In this document: positions 7,827-20,884 of the stretch, piece after piece
How positions within the stretch are numbered: position 1 is the first letter of the stretch
Layout: each line of letters begins with the position of its first letter
NCBI GenBank assembly: GCA_035651815.1
Contig: DASRFB010000036.1
Coordinates: forward strand, 44,656 to 108,655
Reading direction: 5' to 3'
DNA length: 64,000 nt
From: VBDM01 sp035651815
GTDB lineage: Bacteria; Pseudomonadota; Gammaproteobacteria; Burkholderiales; SG8-39
The notes under the pieces: model-generated
Told to the model about the DNA's origin: nothing
The model's input: the letters and a program-made list of their open reading frames with translations, nothing else
The model's database searches: none
Translations under genes and position numbers: made by a program

Positions 7827-10022
7827 ATGCCCGAAGCTTCCGCAAACGAAACGCTGTTCGAGATCGGCGAGAACTGCTGCGCGGTGAAGCGCAGCCGCCG
7901 CGTCGCCCTGCTCGTCGACGCCGAGAGCTACTTCGAGGCGTTCATGCGCGCCGCCGAGCGCGCCGAGCGCTCGATCGTCGTGCTCGCCTGGGATTTCAAC
8001 AGCCGCACGCCGCTGCGCATCGGGCCGGACGGCGAGCGCCTGCTGCTCGGCGATTTCCTGAACGGCCTCGCGCGGCGCCGCCGCCGGCTGCACGTTCGCG
8101 TGCTCGACTGGGACTATCCGATGGTGTTCGGCGTCGACCGCGAGCTGCCGCCGCTCTACGGCCTGTCGTGGACGCCGCACCGGCGCGTGCACTTGCGCTA
8201 CGACGGCACGCATCCGCTCGCGGGCTCGCACCACCAGAAGATCGTCGTCATCGACGATCGCCTCGCCTTCGTCGGCGGGCTCGATCTCACCGCGCGGCGC
8301 TGGGACACCTCGGGCCACACCCCCGACGATCCGCGCCGCACCGCGAGCGGCAAGGCCTATCCGCCCTTCCACGACGTGATGATCGCGGTCGACGGCGAGG
8401 CCGCGGCGTCGCTCGCCGAGATCGCGCGCAAGCGCTGGCGTCTCGCGACGCATTCCGAGATCCCGCGCGTCGCGCGCGCGGGCGATCCGTGGCCCGAGTC
8501 GCTGCGCCCCGACATGACCGACGTCGACGTCGGCGTCGCGTGCACCGCTCCCGAGATGAACGGCGAGAAAGGCGTGCGCGACGTCGAGCGCCTCTACCTC
8601 GACCTGATCGCGCGCGCGCGGCGCACGATCTACGTCGAGAACCAGTACTTCACCTCGCACACGATCGGAGAGGCGCTCGCCGCGCGGCTCGCCGAGCCCG
8701 ACGGCCCGGAGATCGTGGTCGTGACGCGCCTCCTCAGCCACGGCTGGCTCGAGGAGATGACGATGCAGGTGCTGCGCACGCGCCTGATCCAGGCGCTGAA
8801 GGAAGTCGACCGCTACGGGCGCTTTCACGTCTACTACCCCGACATCGACGGGCTCGCCGAGGGCGCGTGCATCGACGTGCACTCGAAGCTCATGGTCGTC
8901 GACGACGAGTGGCTGCGCGTCGGCTCGGCGAACCTGTCGAACCGCTCGATGGGGCTGGACACCGAGTGCGACGTCGTGGTCGAGGCCGGAGCGCGGCCCG
9001 AGCTGCGCCGCGCGGTCGGCGCCTTCCGCTACCGGCTGATCGGCGAGCACACGGGCGCCGCGGCCGAGGACGTCGCGCGCGAGATCGAGCGCTCGGGCGG
9101 GATGGCCGCGGCGATCGCGAAGCTCTCGAGCGGTCCGCGGCGGCTGCGCCCGCTCGACGACCTCAAGGACTGGCCCGAGGCCGTGGTCGACGCGATCGCG
9201 GTGGCCGACCCGGAGCGGCCGGTGTCGCTCGACCAGCTGGCCGACGAGTTCGCGCAGGACGAGGTCGTGCGCGAGCGCCGCCACGTCGGCCGCAACGCGG
9301 CGATCGTCGCCTTCATCCTGCTCGCGCTCGGGCTCGCGTGGCGCTACACGCCGCTCGCCGAGGCCGCGACGCCCGACGCGGTGCTCGATGGGTTCGACCG
9401 GTTCTCCGGCCACTGGTGGGCGCCGCTCGCGCTGCTGGTCGCGTACACGCCGGCGAGCCTGGTGATGTTCCCGCGGCCGCTGATAACGCTCGCCACCGTG
9501 ATCGCGTACGGACCGTGGACCGCGTTCGCCTTCTCGATCGCGGGCAACGTCATCGCCGCCTGCGTCGCGTACGCGGCGGGCCGAAGGTTCGGCCGCGACA
9601 CCGTGCGCCGCATCGCGGGCGAGCGCCTGAACCGCCTGTGCGGCCTGCTCAGGCGCCGCGGCCTGCTCGCCGTCGTCGCCGTGCGCCTGGTGCCGGTCGC
9701 GCCTTTCGTGGTCGAGAACGTGGTCGGCGGCGCCGTGCACATCCGCTTCTGGCAGTTCGCCGTCGGCACGGCGATCGGGCACGTCCCGGGCACGCTCGCG
9801 ACCACGGTGTTCGGCTCGCAGATCGAGGCGGCGCTGCGCGAGCCGGGCGACATCAACTGGTGGCTGGTCGGCGCGGCGACGGTGGTGCTCGGCGCGGCGA
9901 TTTTCGCGATGCGGCGCTGGCTCGCTCGCCTGGAGTCCCGGGAAAAGGCGCGCGAGCCCGTGCGCCGCCGGGCGGCCGAGCGCGCGGTGCTCGCGCGCCG
10001 GCACGCGGAGCTCGGCTCGTGA
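7827..10022 (+). CDS. Phospholipase D-like protein fused to a VTT/SNARE-associated (DedA-like) membrane domain
   Basis: The protein of about 731 residues has two HKD motifs (HHQKIVVIDD and HSKLMVVDD), each followed by the GG/GS-N signature of PLD enzymes, so the phosphatidyltransferase/phospholipase active site looks complete. After residue about 490 come several membrane segments with the VTT pattern, including MFPRPLITLATVIAYGPW and RLVPVAPFVVENVVGG. PLD enzymes act on phospholipid head groups or synthesise cardiolipin, while VTT proteins are linked to lipid transport or scrambling. ATGs at 7725 and 7755 are alternative starts, but homology-like sequence begins after 7827. A weak GG-N10-GC element ends 36 bp upstream of 7827. 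Confidence 0.88.
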   Translation: MPEASANETLFEIGENCCAVKRSRRVALLVDAESYFEAFMRAAERAERSIVVLAWDFNSRTPLRIGPDGERLLLGDFLNGLARRRRRLHVRVLDWDYPMVFGVDRELPPLYGLSWTPHRRVHLRYDGTHPLAGSHHQKIVVIDDRLAFVGGLDLTARRWDTSGHTPDDPRRTASGKAYPPFHDVMIAVDGEAAASLAEIARKRWRLATHSEIPRVARAGDPWPESLRPDMTDVDVGVACTAPEMNGEKGVRDVERLYLDLIARARRTIYVENQYFTSHTIGEALAARLAEPDGPEIVVVTRLLSHGWLEEMTMQVLRTRLIQALKEVDRYGRFHVYYPDIDGLAEGACIDVHSKLMVVDDEWLRVGSANLSNRSMGLDTECDVVVEAGARPELRRAVGAFRYRLIGEHTGAAAEDVAREIERSGGMAAAIAKLSSGPRRLRPLDDLKDWPEAVVDAIAVADPERPVSLDQLADEFAQDEVVRERRHVGRNAAIVAFILLALGLAWRYTPLAEAATPDAVLDGFDRFSGHWWAPLALLVAYTPASLVMFPRPLITLATVIAYGPWTAFAFSIAGNVIAACVAYAAGRRFGRDTVRRIAGERLNRLCGLLRRRGLLAVVAVRLVPVAPFVVENVVGGAVHIRFWQFAVGTAIGHVPGTLATTVFGSQIEAALREPGDINWWLVGAATVVLGAAIFAMRRWLARLESREKAREPVRRRAAERAVLARRHAELGS

Positions 10023-10087
10023 GCCGGCTTCCCGGCACTCCGGAGCGCGAGCGCGGTCGAAACCCCGGGGGGAGCTCCGAGGCCCGC

Positions 10088-11218
10088 ATGCACCTGGTCG
10101 ACACGACGATGTTCTTCGCCGCGCGCGGCGGCGGCGTGCAGCGCTACCTGTCCGCGAAGCGCGCCTGGCTGCGGCGCCACGGCGCCGCGCGGCACACCAT
10201 CGTCGCCCCCGGCGCGGCCGACGGCGAGGCGCAGCCCGGCATCACGACGCTGCGCACGCGCGCGCGCCCGCGTCCCTACGGGTTTCCGTTTCCGCTGCGG
10301 CTGCGCGCCTGGCGGCGCGCGCTGGTGCGCCTCGCGCCCGACCTGATCGAGGCGGGCGACCCGTTCACCCCGGCGTGGGCGGCGCTGCGCGCGGGCCAGG
10401 ACCTCGGCGTCCCGGCAATCGGGTTCTATCACTCCGACCTCGTGCGCCTGGTCGGCACGCGGCTCGGGACCGCCGCGGAGTCCGCGGCCGCGCGCTACGT
10501 GAGGCAGCTCTACCGCGAGTTCGACCTGGTGATGGCGCCCTCGCGCTACGTGGCGTCGAAGCTGCGCGAGCTGGGACTCGAGCGCGTCGTGCACCAGCCG
10601 CTCGGCGTCGACGCCTCGGTGTTTCACCCGGGGCGCCGCGACCCGGGCCTGCGCCGCGCGCTCGGCCTGCCCGAGAACACGCGGCTGCTCGTCTTCGCCG
10701 GCCGCTTCGCGCACGAGAAGAACCTGCCGATGCTGCTCGCGGCGTTCCGCAAGCTCGGGCCCCGCTACCACCTGCTGCTCGTCGGCGGCGGCATGGAGCT
10801 CGCGCCGCAGCGCAACGTCACCGTGCTCGACTTCCAGACGCGCGAGGCCGAGCTCGCGCGCCTGGTCGCGAGCTGCGACGCGCTCGTCCACGCCGGCGCG
10901 CAGGAGACCTTCGGCCTGGTGGTGCTCGAGGCGATGGCGTGCGGCCTGCCGGTCGTCGGCGTCGCCGCGGGCGGCGTCGCCGAGCTGGTCGGCGAGCGCC
11001 ACGGCGTGCTGGTGCGGCCGGGAAGCGCCGCGGCGCTCGCCGAAGGCATCGAAGCGGCGTACTCCGCCGACGTCGCCGTCCTCGGCGCTCGCGCGCGCGA
11101 GGCCGTCGAGCGCCGCTACAGCTGGGATTGCGTGATGCAGTCGCTCCTCGGGATCTACCGCCAGCGGCTGCTCGTCTCGAGCGCGGACGGCGTGGGCGAG
11201 GCGTATGCGCTGCGCTGA
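10088..11218 (+). CDS. Glycosyltransferase family 4 (GT-B)
   Basis: The 376-residue protein has the GT4 hallmarks: an N-terminal GGGVQRYLSAKRAWL, a C-terminal FAGRFAHEKNLPMLLAAF nucleotide-sugar region and ETFGLVVLEAMACGLPVVG with the E-X7-E motif. It resembles mannosyltransferases of the PimB/MgtA-like group, but the sugar is uncertain. GGGGGGAG upstream supports the ATG at 10088, although an in-frame GTG at 10019 overlapping the previous stop is possible. It overlaps the next gene by 14 bp. Confidence 0.87.
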   Translation: MHLVDTTMFFAARGGGVQRYLSAKRAWLRRHGAARHTIVAPGAADGEAQPGITTLRTRARPRPYGFPFPLRLRAWRRALVRLAPDLIEAGDPFTPAWAALRAGQDLGVPAIGFYHSDLVRLVGTRLGTAAESAAARYVRQLYREFDLVMAPSRYVASKLRELGLERVVHQPLGVDASVFHPGRRDPGLRRALGLPENTRLLVFAGRFAHEKNLPMLLAAFRKLGPRYHLLLVGGGMELAPQRNVTVLDFQTREAELARLVASCDALVHAGAQETFGLVVLEAMACGLPVVGVAAGGVAELVGERHGVLVRPGSAAALAEGIEAAYSADVAVLGARAREAVERRYSWDCVMQSLLGIYRQRLLVSSADGVGEAYALR

Positions 11219-11993
11219 GCGGGCCTCGGTCTGCATCTCGGTGCACGACGTCGCGCCCGCGACGTGGCCGCGCTGCGCGCGCCTGCTCGCGATGCTCGAC
11301 GAGTGCGGCGCGGGACCGGTGACGCTGCTCGTCGTGCCCGACTTCCACCACGGCGGCCGCATCGACCTCTATCCGTGGTTCGTGCGCGCGATCGACGAGC
11401 GCCGCGCGCGCGGCGACGAGATCGCGCTGCACGGCTATTACCACGAGGACGAGGCGCCGCCGCCGCGCGGGCCGCTCGGCTGGGTCGAGCGCCGCGTCCT
11501 CACGCAGGGCGAAGGCGAGTTCGCGGCGCTCGGCGCCGAGGAGGCGCTCGCGCGGCTGCGGCGCGGCGCCGCGCTGATGGCGTCGCTCGGCTGGTCCGTG
11601 CGCGGCTTCGTCCCGCCCGCGTGGCTGCTGGGGCGCGGCGCCCGCATCGCGCTGTCCCGGCTGACGGGCGGGCGCGACGGCTTCGCGTACGCGACGACGC
11701 GAAGCGGCGTGTACCGCCTTCCCGACTGGCGATACACCTTCTCGCCGAGCCTGGTGTGCACCGTGCGCAGCGCGTGGCGGCGCTCGCTGTCGCAGTCGCT
11801 GAACGCGGCGACGTTCTCGGTCGCGAGCCGCGGCCCTCTGCTGCGGCTGTCGCTGCATCCGGTCGACGCGGAGCACCCGGACGTGATGGCGCGCTGGCGC
11901 GGCTGGATCGCGCGCGCGCTCGAGCATCACGCGCCCGCGACCAAGCTGCAGTGGATCACGGCCGAAGGCTGGGTCGCATCCGCCGCGTCGTAG
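11205..11993 (+). CDS. DUF2334-type polysaccharide deacetylase-like protein
   Basis: The 262-residue protein has SVHDVAP near the N-terminus, PDFHH and EIALHGYYHED, the metal-binding Asp/His pattern of the NodB-like polysaccharide deacetylase fold as seen in DUF2334. The C-terminal LSLHPVD matches the late catalytic His region. It probably removes acyl groups from a surface glycan. It is coupled to the upstream glycosyltransferase by a 14-bp overlap. Confidence 0.85.
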   Translation: MRCAERASVCISVHDVAPATWPRCARLLAMLDECGAGPVTLLVVPDFHHGGRIDLYPWFVRAIDERRARGDEIALHGYYHEDEAPPPRGPLGWVERRVLTQGEGEFAALGAEEALARLRRGAALMASLGWSVRGFVPPAWLLGRGARIALSRLTGGRDGFAYATTRSGVYRLPDWRYTFSPSLVCTVRSAWRRSLSQSLNAATFSVASRGPLLRLSLHPVDAEHPDVMARWRGWIARALEHHAPATKLQWITAEGWVASAAS

Positions 11994-11997
11994 CGCG

Positions 11998-12013
11998 TGG
12001 CATGTTTTCTGCA
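11998..12013 (+). promoter_or_regulatory. Candidate sigma-54 promoter
   Basis: TGGCATGTTTTCTGCA has TGGCA and TGCA halves with GG and GC 10 bases apart. It begins 2 bp after the deacetylase stop and is 40 bp before the ATG at 12053. Confidence 0.55.
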
Positions 12014-12052
12014 TCGCGTGAGCCGACGTTTCCGATTCCAGGATCACCCATC

Positions 12053-12268
12053 ATGGTCAACGAGAAGTCGCCGTCCGACGACGGCGAAGCGGCCAACGCG
12101 GAGCGCAAGCCGGCGCGCCGCTCGCGGCCCGGGGCCGCGGGGCTCGCGCGCGATACGGACGGACGCCGCTCGAGCGACGCGCTGAAGCGCAACCAGGAGC
12201 GCCTCGGCGTGGGGGCCGACCATCGCACCGAGTCGATGAAGAAGGGCAAGCGCGGGACCTTTCCCTGA
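12053..12268 (+). CDS. Small hydrophilic protein, function unknown
   Basis: A 71-residue, Arg/Lys/Asp-rich, probably disordered protein that begins MVNEKSPSDD and ends KKGKRGTFP. It has no membrane segment or cysteine. It resembles the small basic stress-associated proteins common in Burkholderiales, but I cannot assign a family. An in-frame ATG at 12002 is an alternative start, though that would place it inside the sigma-54-like promoter. Confidence 0.6.
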   Translation: MVNEKSPSDDGEAANAERKPARRSRPGAAGLARDTDGRRSSDALKRNQERLGVGADHRTESMKKGKRGTFP

Positions 12269-12281
12269 GCGCAGGGGCCCG

Positions 12282-12292
12282 GGAAGTCTTAC
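12282..12292. promoter_or_regulatory. Variant of the GTAATTCTTAC motif
   Basis: GGAAGTCTTAC keeps the CTTAC half and differs at the other end. It lies after a small gene rather than upstream of an obvious promoter, so its role is less clear. A CTTTTAC half-site follows at about 12307. Confidence 0.3.
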
Positions 12293-12329
12293 ACCGGGGC
12301 GTGCAGCTTTTACCGCTTCGAGGTCGAGG

Positions 12330-12476
12330 TCAACCCGAAATATCCTCGCGGCCACGCGTCCGCCTGGGGCTCGCTGCGGCGGTCGCCCGTCGGAACATTC
12401 GCGCAGGCGCTCTTCGCGGGCGCGGCGGCGGCGGCTCGACGCGGGCGCGCCGCGCGAGGCGCTTGACGAAGCGCAT
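12330..12476 (-). CDS. Possible small basic protein, translationally coupled
   Basis: A 48-residue reading frame (MRFVKRLARRARVE...) whose ATG overlaps the stop of the gene at 12476-12952 (TGATG). It is Arg/Pro-rich. The overlap suggests coupling, but high-GC DNA produces such frames by chance, so this is tentative. Confidence 0.25.
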   Translation of the reverse strand: MRFVKRLARRARVEPPPPRPRRAPARMFRRATAAASPRRTRGREDISG

Positions 12477-12952
12477 CACGAGCGCGCCTTCTTCTTGACC
12501 ACGGCGCGCAGGCACATCGCCACCGCGCCCGAGAGCGCCTCGTCGAACTCGGGCTCGGCACCGCTCACGCCGACCGCGATGCCGTCCACGCAGACGCTGC
12601 CCCAGAGCGGCGTGTCGTCGCGCGCGAGCAGGTGCGGCGAGAGCGCGCGCACCGCGTGCGAGTCGCGCCCGGTGCGCCAGGCGAGCCGCGCCTTGGCGCG
12701 CGCGTAGCCCGCGTAGTCGGCGTCCCATTCGGCGCGCGGCTTGCCGAAGCCCTGCTCGGCGAGGATCGCCTGCTCGAACGCGCACGAGCCGGGCGGCCGC
12801 GACGGGTCCATCACCACGACGTAGAGGACGCCGCTCTGGCCGACGCTCGCGTCGCCCGCGGCGCGCTCGAGGAGCGGCGCGGCGAGGCGCAGCGCCTCGT
12901 GCGCCGCGTCGCGGTCGACGAACAGCCCCGGCGTGTCGAGCTCGCGCTTCAT
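12476..12952 (-). CDS. Hypothetical protein (158 aa)
   Basis: A soluble protein without signal peptide or membrane segment. It contains LYVVVMDPS, a WGSVCVDGIAVGVSG segment and a short Lys-rich tail (VKKKARS). The SVCVDGIAVGVSGAEPEFDEALSGAVA region is loosely like the GlcG/HbpS heme-binding fold, but this is not secure. Good coding character and a clear frame support it as a gene. It lies downstream of, and on the same strand as, the ABC-receiver fusion (43 bp gap), so the two may be cotranscribed. Confidence 0.65.
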   Translation of the reverse strand: MKRELDTPGLFVDRDAAHEALRLAAPLLERAAGDASVGQSGVLYVVVMDPSRPPGSCAFEQAILAEQGFGKPRAEWDADYAGYARAKARLAWRTGRDSHAVRALSPHLLARDDTPLWGSVCVDGIAVGVSGAEPEFDEALSGAVAMCLRAVVKKKARS

Positions 12953-12995
12953 GCTGCGTAGAGGTTAATCGCGGTCTGCAAAGGAACGCCTCGCG

Positions 12996-15701
<2,706 letters not shown>

Positions 15702-15715
15702 GGAAGCTCAGTTAT

Positions 15716-15731
15716 TGCACCAAGCGTGCCA
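15716..15731 (-). promoter_or_regulatory. Candidate sigma-54 promoter upstream of the ABC-receiver fusion
   Basis: The minus strand reads TGGCACGCTTGGTGCA, matching the consensus except GTGC for TTGC. The -12 GC is only about 16 bp from the ATG at 15701, so a transcript from here would be nearly leaderless or translation would start further in. Confidence 0.45.
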
Positions 15732-15853
15732 ACGGACCGCCGGCGCAGTCGATGCGCCGATCGGGCCAGGCGCGCGGCACGGCACCGAACGTGCTCCGCT
15801 CTCGGGTAGACGTGCCGCAGTATCCTTCACGGCGCCGGCGCCGCGGCAAGTGA

Positions 15854-16860
<1,007 letters not shown>

Positions 16861-16864
<4 letters not shown>

Positions 16865-18012
16865 GGATGGACCGCCGCGCTAGCGGCAGGGGCGCGGGCG
16901 CCGCGCGCGCCCGCGGGAAAGCGCTCGAGCAGCGCGCGCGCCTCGGCGATCACGCTCTCGGGCGCGACGCCTTGCGCGCACTCGTGGCCGTAGGGACAGC
17001 TCGCGTACGTGCACGGCCGGCACGCGAGCTCGTAGGCGAGCACGCGGTGCCGCTCGGGATCGAGCGGCGACCAGCGCGCGGTGTCGGCGCCGCACGAGAC
17101 CACCACGCTCGGCGTGCGCGTCGCGGCGGCGACGTGCGAGACGCCCGTGTCGTTGCACACGAGCAGCCGCGCCCTCGCGATCAGCGCGGCGAGCGCGCCG
17201 AGGGACGTGCGGCCGGTCAGGTCGACCGCGCGCGCGCGCATCGCGCCCGCGACCGCGCAGGTGATCGCGGCCTCGCCGGCCGTGCCGGTCAGCACCACCG
17301 TGTGGCCCTCGGCGGCGAGCGCGTCGGCGACGCGCGCGAAGCGCTCGGGCGGCCAGCGGCGCGACGCGAGCTGCGCGCCGGGGTGCACGCACACGACCTG
17401 GGCGGGCCGGAAGCGGAAGGCCGTGGCGAGCCGCGCCAGCTCATCGCGGTCGACCTCGTCGATCGGGAACTCGAGCTCGATGCCCGAGCCCGGGACGCCG
17501 AGGCGCTCGAGCAGGCGAAGCGGACGCAGCACCTCGTGCTCGCGCGGCTCCCACGGCAGGAAGCGCAGCGGGTCGGGGCAATAGCCGCCGCGCGGAAAGA
17601 ACCCGGCGCAGCGGCGCGCGCCGAGCAGCGCCGCGACCGCGTTGGTGAGCCGCCCGTCGCCGTGCAGCTGCAGCGCGAGGTCGAAGCCGCGGTCCTGCGC
17701 GTCGGCGAGAAACGCGGCGAAGGCGCGCGGGTCGCAGGCGCGCTCGGGCAGCCCCGGGAAACCCGGGAACTCGATGAAGTCGTCGACGATGCGCGAGTAG
17801 CGCGCGGCGAGCTCGCGCGCCCGCGGCAGCGCGATCAGCGTGATGCGCGAGTGCGGCCACGCGGCGCGCAGGGCGCGCAGCGCCGGGACCGCGCACAGCA
17901 TGTCGCCGAGCTGCAGCGCGCGCAGCACCGCGACGTTCGACGGCGCGCCTTCGGGCGGAGCGACGGGAACGCCGCCGGACGAGCGCGCCGCTTCGAACGC
18001 CTCGCGCCTCAC
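16861..18012 (-). CDS. Glycosyltransferase family 9 (heptosyltransferase-like)
   Basis: The 383-residue protein starts with GTG overlapping the carbamoyltransferase stop. VLRALQLGDMLCAVPALRALR is the GT9 N-terminal motif and VCNDTGVSHVAAA the C-terminal nucleotide-binding motif. A cysteine cluster near the C-terminus (CRPCTYASCPYGHEC) matches the CXXC-type segments seen in some GT9 proteins. Family members transfer heptose to LPS core, but outside LPS loci they act on other glycans; substrate unknown. Confidence 0.88.
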
Positions 18013-19739
18013 CGCGGATCCTTCTCGAGGAGGAACGGGCCGATCACCAGCGCGTCGATCGGCGAGGTCCAGAAGCATTCGATCGCGTCGCGCGGCGAGC
18101 ACACCATCGGCTCGCCGCGCGTGTTGAAGGAGGTGTTCACGAGCACGGGAATGCCCGTGCGCCGCTGGAAGGCGCGCAGCAGGTCGTAGTAGAGCGGGTG
18201 CTGCGAGCGGTTGACCGTCTGGATGCGCGCGGTGCCGTCGACGTGGCGCACAGCGGGGATCCGCTCCGCCTTGTCCGGGACGACGTCGTGCACGAACAGC
18301 ATGAAGGGCGACGCGCCGGCGCGCTCGAACCACGCGGGCGCCTCCTCCTCGACGACGGCCGGCGCGACGGGCCGGAAATCCTCGCGGTCCTTGATCTCGT
18401 TCAGGCGCGCCTGCATGTCGGCCGAGAGCGGCGAGGCGAGGATCGAGCGCGCGCCGAGCGCGCGCGGGCCGAATTCCATGCGGCCCTGGAACCAGCCGAC
18501 GATTTTGTCCTCGGCGAGGATCCCGGCGGTCTGGTCGGCCACATTGGACAAGCGTCGATACGTGAGCTTCGCCCGCCGGAGGAAGGCCTCGATCTCGGTC
18601 TCGCCGTACTCGGGCCCGAGGTACGCGTGGTTCATGCGCCAGCGCCGGCCGCCGCCGCGAGCCTGGCGGTCGACGAGGAGCGCCGCGCCGAGCGCCGTGC
18701 CGGCGTCGCCCGCGGCGGGCTGCACCCACACGCCGCGAAAAAAGGCGGCGTCGCGGATGCGCGCGTTCATCACGCAGTTCAGCGCGACGCCGCCCGCCAT
18801 GGCGAGGTGCTCGGCGCCCGTCTCGCGGCGCAGCCAGCGCGCGAGCTCGACCGCCGTCTCCTCGAGCAGCGCCTGCAGCGAGCGCGCGAGATCGAAGTGC
18901 TTCGCGAGCAGCTCGGCGCCGCGCTTCCTCGGCGGCCCGAAGCGCTCGGCGAGCCGCGTCTCGTGCACGACGTAGTCGCCGCCGCCCTTCAACTCGACCA
19001 TCTCGCGAAACTCCGAGAGATATTCGGGTTTCCCGTACGAGGCGAGCGCCATCACCTTGTACTCGTCCGATGAGTGCAGGAAGCCGAGGTAATCGGTGAC
19101 CTGCTCGTAGAGAAGCCCGAGCGAGTGCGGCACCTCGACCTGGCCGATGCGCCGGTAGCGCTCGCCGTCGAAGTGGCCGTAGCTCGTCGTCGCGCGCTCG
19201 CCGCGGCCGTCGAGCGTCATCACCGCGCACTCGTCGTAAGGCGCCGCGAGGTACGCGCTCGCCTCGTGCGCGCCGTGGTGCTCGATGAAGTGCCAGCGCC
19301 AGCGCCGGTCGGTCTTCGCCGAGGCGAAGCGCGCGCGCAGGTGGTGCGGCGCGCCGTCGACGAGCTGGCGCTCGGCGTTCACGACGTACGCGAGCGAGAG
19401 CGGCTCCCAGGGCGAGGGGCCTTCGACGGCGGCGGGGTGAGCGCTCGGCTCGAGCGGCAGCGAGATCGCCGCGTCGTGCCTGTATTGCCCGAGCAGCAGG
19501 GACGGATCGTACGAGTACGCGACGCGGTCGACCTCGACGAGCTCGATGCCCGCCGCCGCGAGGCAGTAGTCGATCGCGTGGTAGGGCAGCTCCCAGGTCG
19601 TGAACGGCACCGGGCGCTTCCCGTGCTTGATGCGCGTGAAGCGCTCGTCCTCGGCGGCGGCGACGACCTCGCCGTCGCGCACCAGGCACGCGGCGCTGTC
19701 GTGGTAGACGGCGTTGATGCCGAGCGTATACATCGACAT
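18009..19739 (-). CDS. Carbamoyltransferase, NodU/CmcH family
   Basis: The 576-residue protein begins MSMYTLGINAVYHDSAACLV, the ASKHA-like N-terminus of O-carbamoyltransferases. The HFIEHHGAHEASAYL segment carries the histidines that bind the catalytic metal and VMTLDGRGE the adenylate-site aspartate. The C-terminal half has FQGRMEFGPRALGARSILA and VNTSFNTRGEPMV, diagnostic of the family (NodU, TobZ). It uses carbamoyl phosphate and ATP to carbamoylate a hydroxyl, here probably a sugar in the polysaccharide. The length fits the family. Confidence 0.93.
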   Translation of the reverse strand: MSMYTLGINAVYHDSAACLVRDGEVVAAAEDERFTRIKHGKRPVPFTTWELPYHAIDYCLAAAGIELVEVDRVAYSYDPSLLLGQYRHDAAISLPLEPSAHPAAVEGPSPWEPLSLAYVVNAERQLVDGAPHHLRARFASAKTDRRWRWHFIEHHGAHEASAYLAAPYDECAVMTLDGRGERATTSYGHFDGERYRRIGQVEVPHSLGLLYEQVTDYLGFLHSSDEYKVMALASYGKPEYLSEFREMVELKGGGDYVVHETRLAERFGPPRKRGAELLAKHFDLARSLQALLEETAVELARWLRRETGAEHLAMAGGVALNCVMNARIRDAAFFRGVWVQPAAGDAGTALGAALLVDRQARGGGRRWRMNHAYLGPEYGETEIEAFLRRAKLTYRRLSNVADQTAGILAEDKIVGWFQGRMEFGPRALGARSILASPLSADMQARLNEIKDREDFRPVAPAVVEEEAPAWFERAGASPFMLFVHDVVPDKAERIPAVRHVDGTARIQTVNRSQHPLYYDLLRAFQRRTGIPVLVNTSFNTRGEPMVCSPRDAIECFWTSPIDALVIGPFLLEKDPR

Positions 19740-19741
19740 CG

Positions 19742-20884
19742 CTACTCGACGACCGCCGCCGGGATCATCGGGCGCGCCTCGGGCGCCGCGTCCCCGGGGA
19801 GCTCGGGCAAATTCGCGCCGCGCCCGGCGAGCAGCTCGCACGCCGCCTCCGCCACCGTCTCGGGCGCGACGTTGCGCAGGCACTCGTGGCGCCCGCTCGG
19901 GCACACGCTCTTGTAGCAGTGGCGGCAAGGCACGTCGTGGAACAGCACGCGGCAAGGCACCTTCCACGGCGCGTGCTGCGGGTTCGTCAGCGCGTACAGG
20001 TCGACGACCGGCGTGCCGAGCGCCGCCGCGATGTGGACCGGTCCGGTGTTGTTCGACACCAGCACGTCGGCCGCGCCGATCACCGCGCCCAGGCCCCCGA
20101 GGTCGAGGCGTCCCGCGAGCGAGTGCGAAGGCGCCGACATCCGCGCGCGGATCGAATCGACGAGCGCGGCCTCGCGCTCGTCGCCGGTCAGCACGAGGTG
20201 GCCGCCGGTGTCGCGCGCGATCAGATCGAGCGCGCGCGCGAACATCTCGGGCGGATAGCGCCGCGAGGCCGCGCTCGCCCCCGGGTGCGCGACGACGAGC
20301 GGCCGCTCGCTCTCGACCCCGAGCGAGACGAGCGTGCGCCGGGTCTGCTCGCGCACGCGCTGCGGCAGCGTGAACGAGAGCCGCTCGTCGTCGGTGCTCG
20401 CGCCGGCGGCGGCCACGAGGTCGAGCTGGCGGCGCACCTCGTGGCGCACGCCCTTCTCGGGCTCGGGCTCGGGAACCCAGTCGGTGAGAAGCCGGTACGG
20501 GTTCTCGCGGCAGTGCGCGAGCCGCACCGGGATGCCGGCGAGATACGTGAGGTAGGCCGCGGGCAGCGGGTTCTGGCTGTACACCGTGAAGACGACGGCG
20601 GCGTCGAAGCTCTTCGACGCGAGCTGCACGATCATCGCGCCGTCCATGGTCTCGCCCTCGCCGGTCGCCTTCATCCACGGCGCCGCGAAGGCGATCACGT
20701 GGTCGACCTCGCGCACGTAGGGCGCGACCTGCGCTCCGGCGGGCGAGGTGAGCAGCGTGATGCGGCGGCCGGGAACCGACTCCTTCAGCGCGCGGATCGC
20801 CGGCGTCGTCATGAGGACGTCGCCGATGTTGTCCAGCCGCACGGCGAGGACGTTCTTCGCTTCGGTCCAGGGAAGGCGCCTCAT
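19742..20884 (-). CDS. Glycosyltransferase family 9 (heptosyltransferase-like)
   Basis: The 380-residue protein starts MRRLPWTEAKNVLAVRLDNIGDVLMTTPAIRALK, the standard GT9 N-terminus. HPGASAASRRYPPEMFA and SNNTGPVHIAAALGTPVV are the two nucleotide-sugar-binding motifs. A C-terminal CRHCYKSVCPSGRHEC cluster parallels the other GT9 in the operon. Its ATG overlaps the HAD gene stop (ATGA). Two GT9 enzymes in one operon with a heptose-bisphosphatase-like gene suggest a heptose-containing glycan (inference). Confidence 0.9.
   Translation of the reverse strand: MRRLPWTEAKNVLAVRLDNIGDVLMTTPAIRALKESVPGRRITLLTSPAGAQVAPYVREVDHVIAFAAPWMKATGEGETMDGAMIVQLASKSFDAAVVFTVYSQNPLPAAYLTYLAGIPVRLAHCRENPYRLLTDWVPEPEPEKGVRHEVRRQLDLVAAAGASTDDERLSFTLPQRVREQTRRTLVSLGVESERPLVVAHPGASAASRRYPPEMFARALDLIARDTGGHLVLTGDEREAALVDSIRARMSAPSHSLAGRLDLGGLGAVIGAADVLVSNNTGPVHIAAALGTPVVDLYALTNPQHAPWKVPCRVLFHDVPCRHCYKSVCPSGRHECLRNVAPETVAEAACELLAGRGANLPELPGDAAPEARPMIPAAVVE

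Noticed and set aside
6480..10004. A 1174-codon open frame on the minus strand
   Set aside because: It runs antisense to the phospholipase and a glycosyltransferase and out of frame with the DUF4142 gene; composition is that of a GC shadow.
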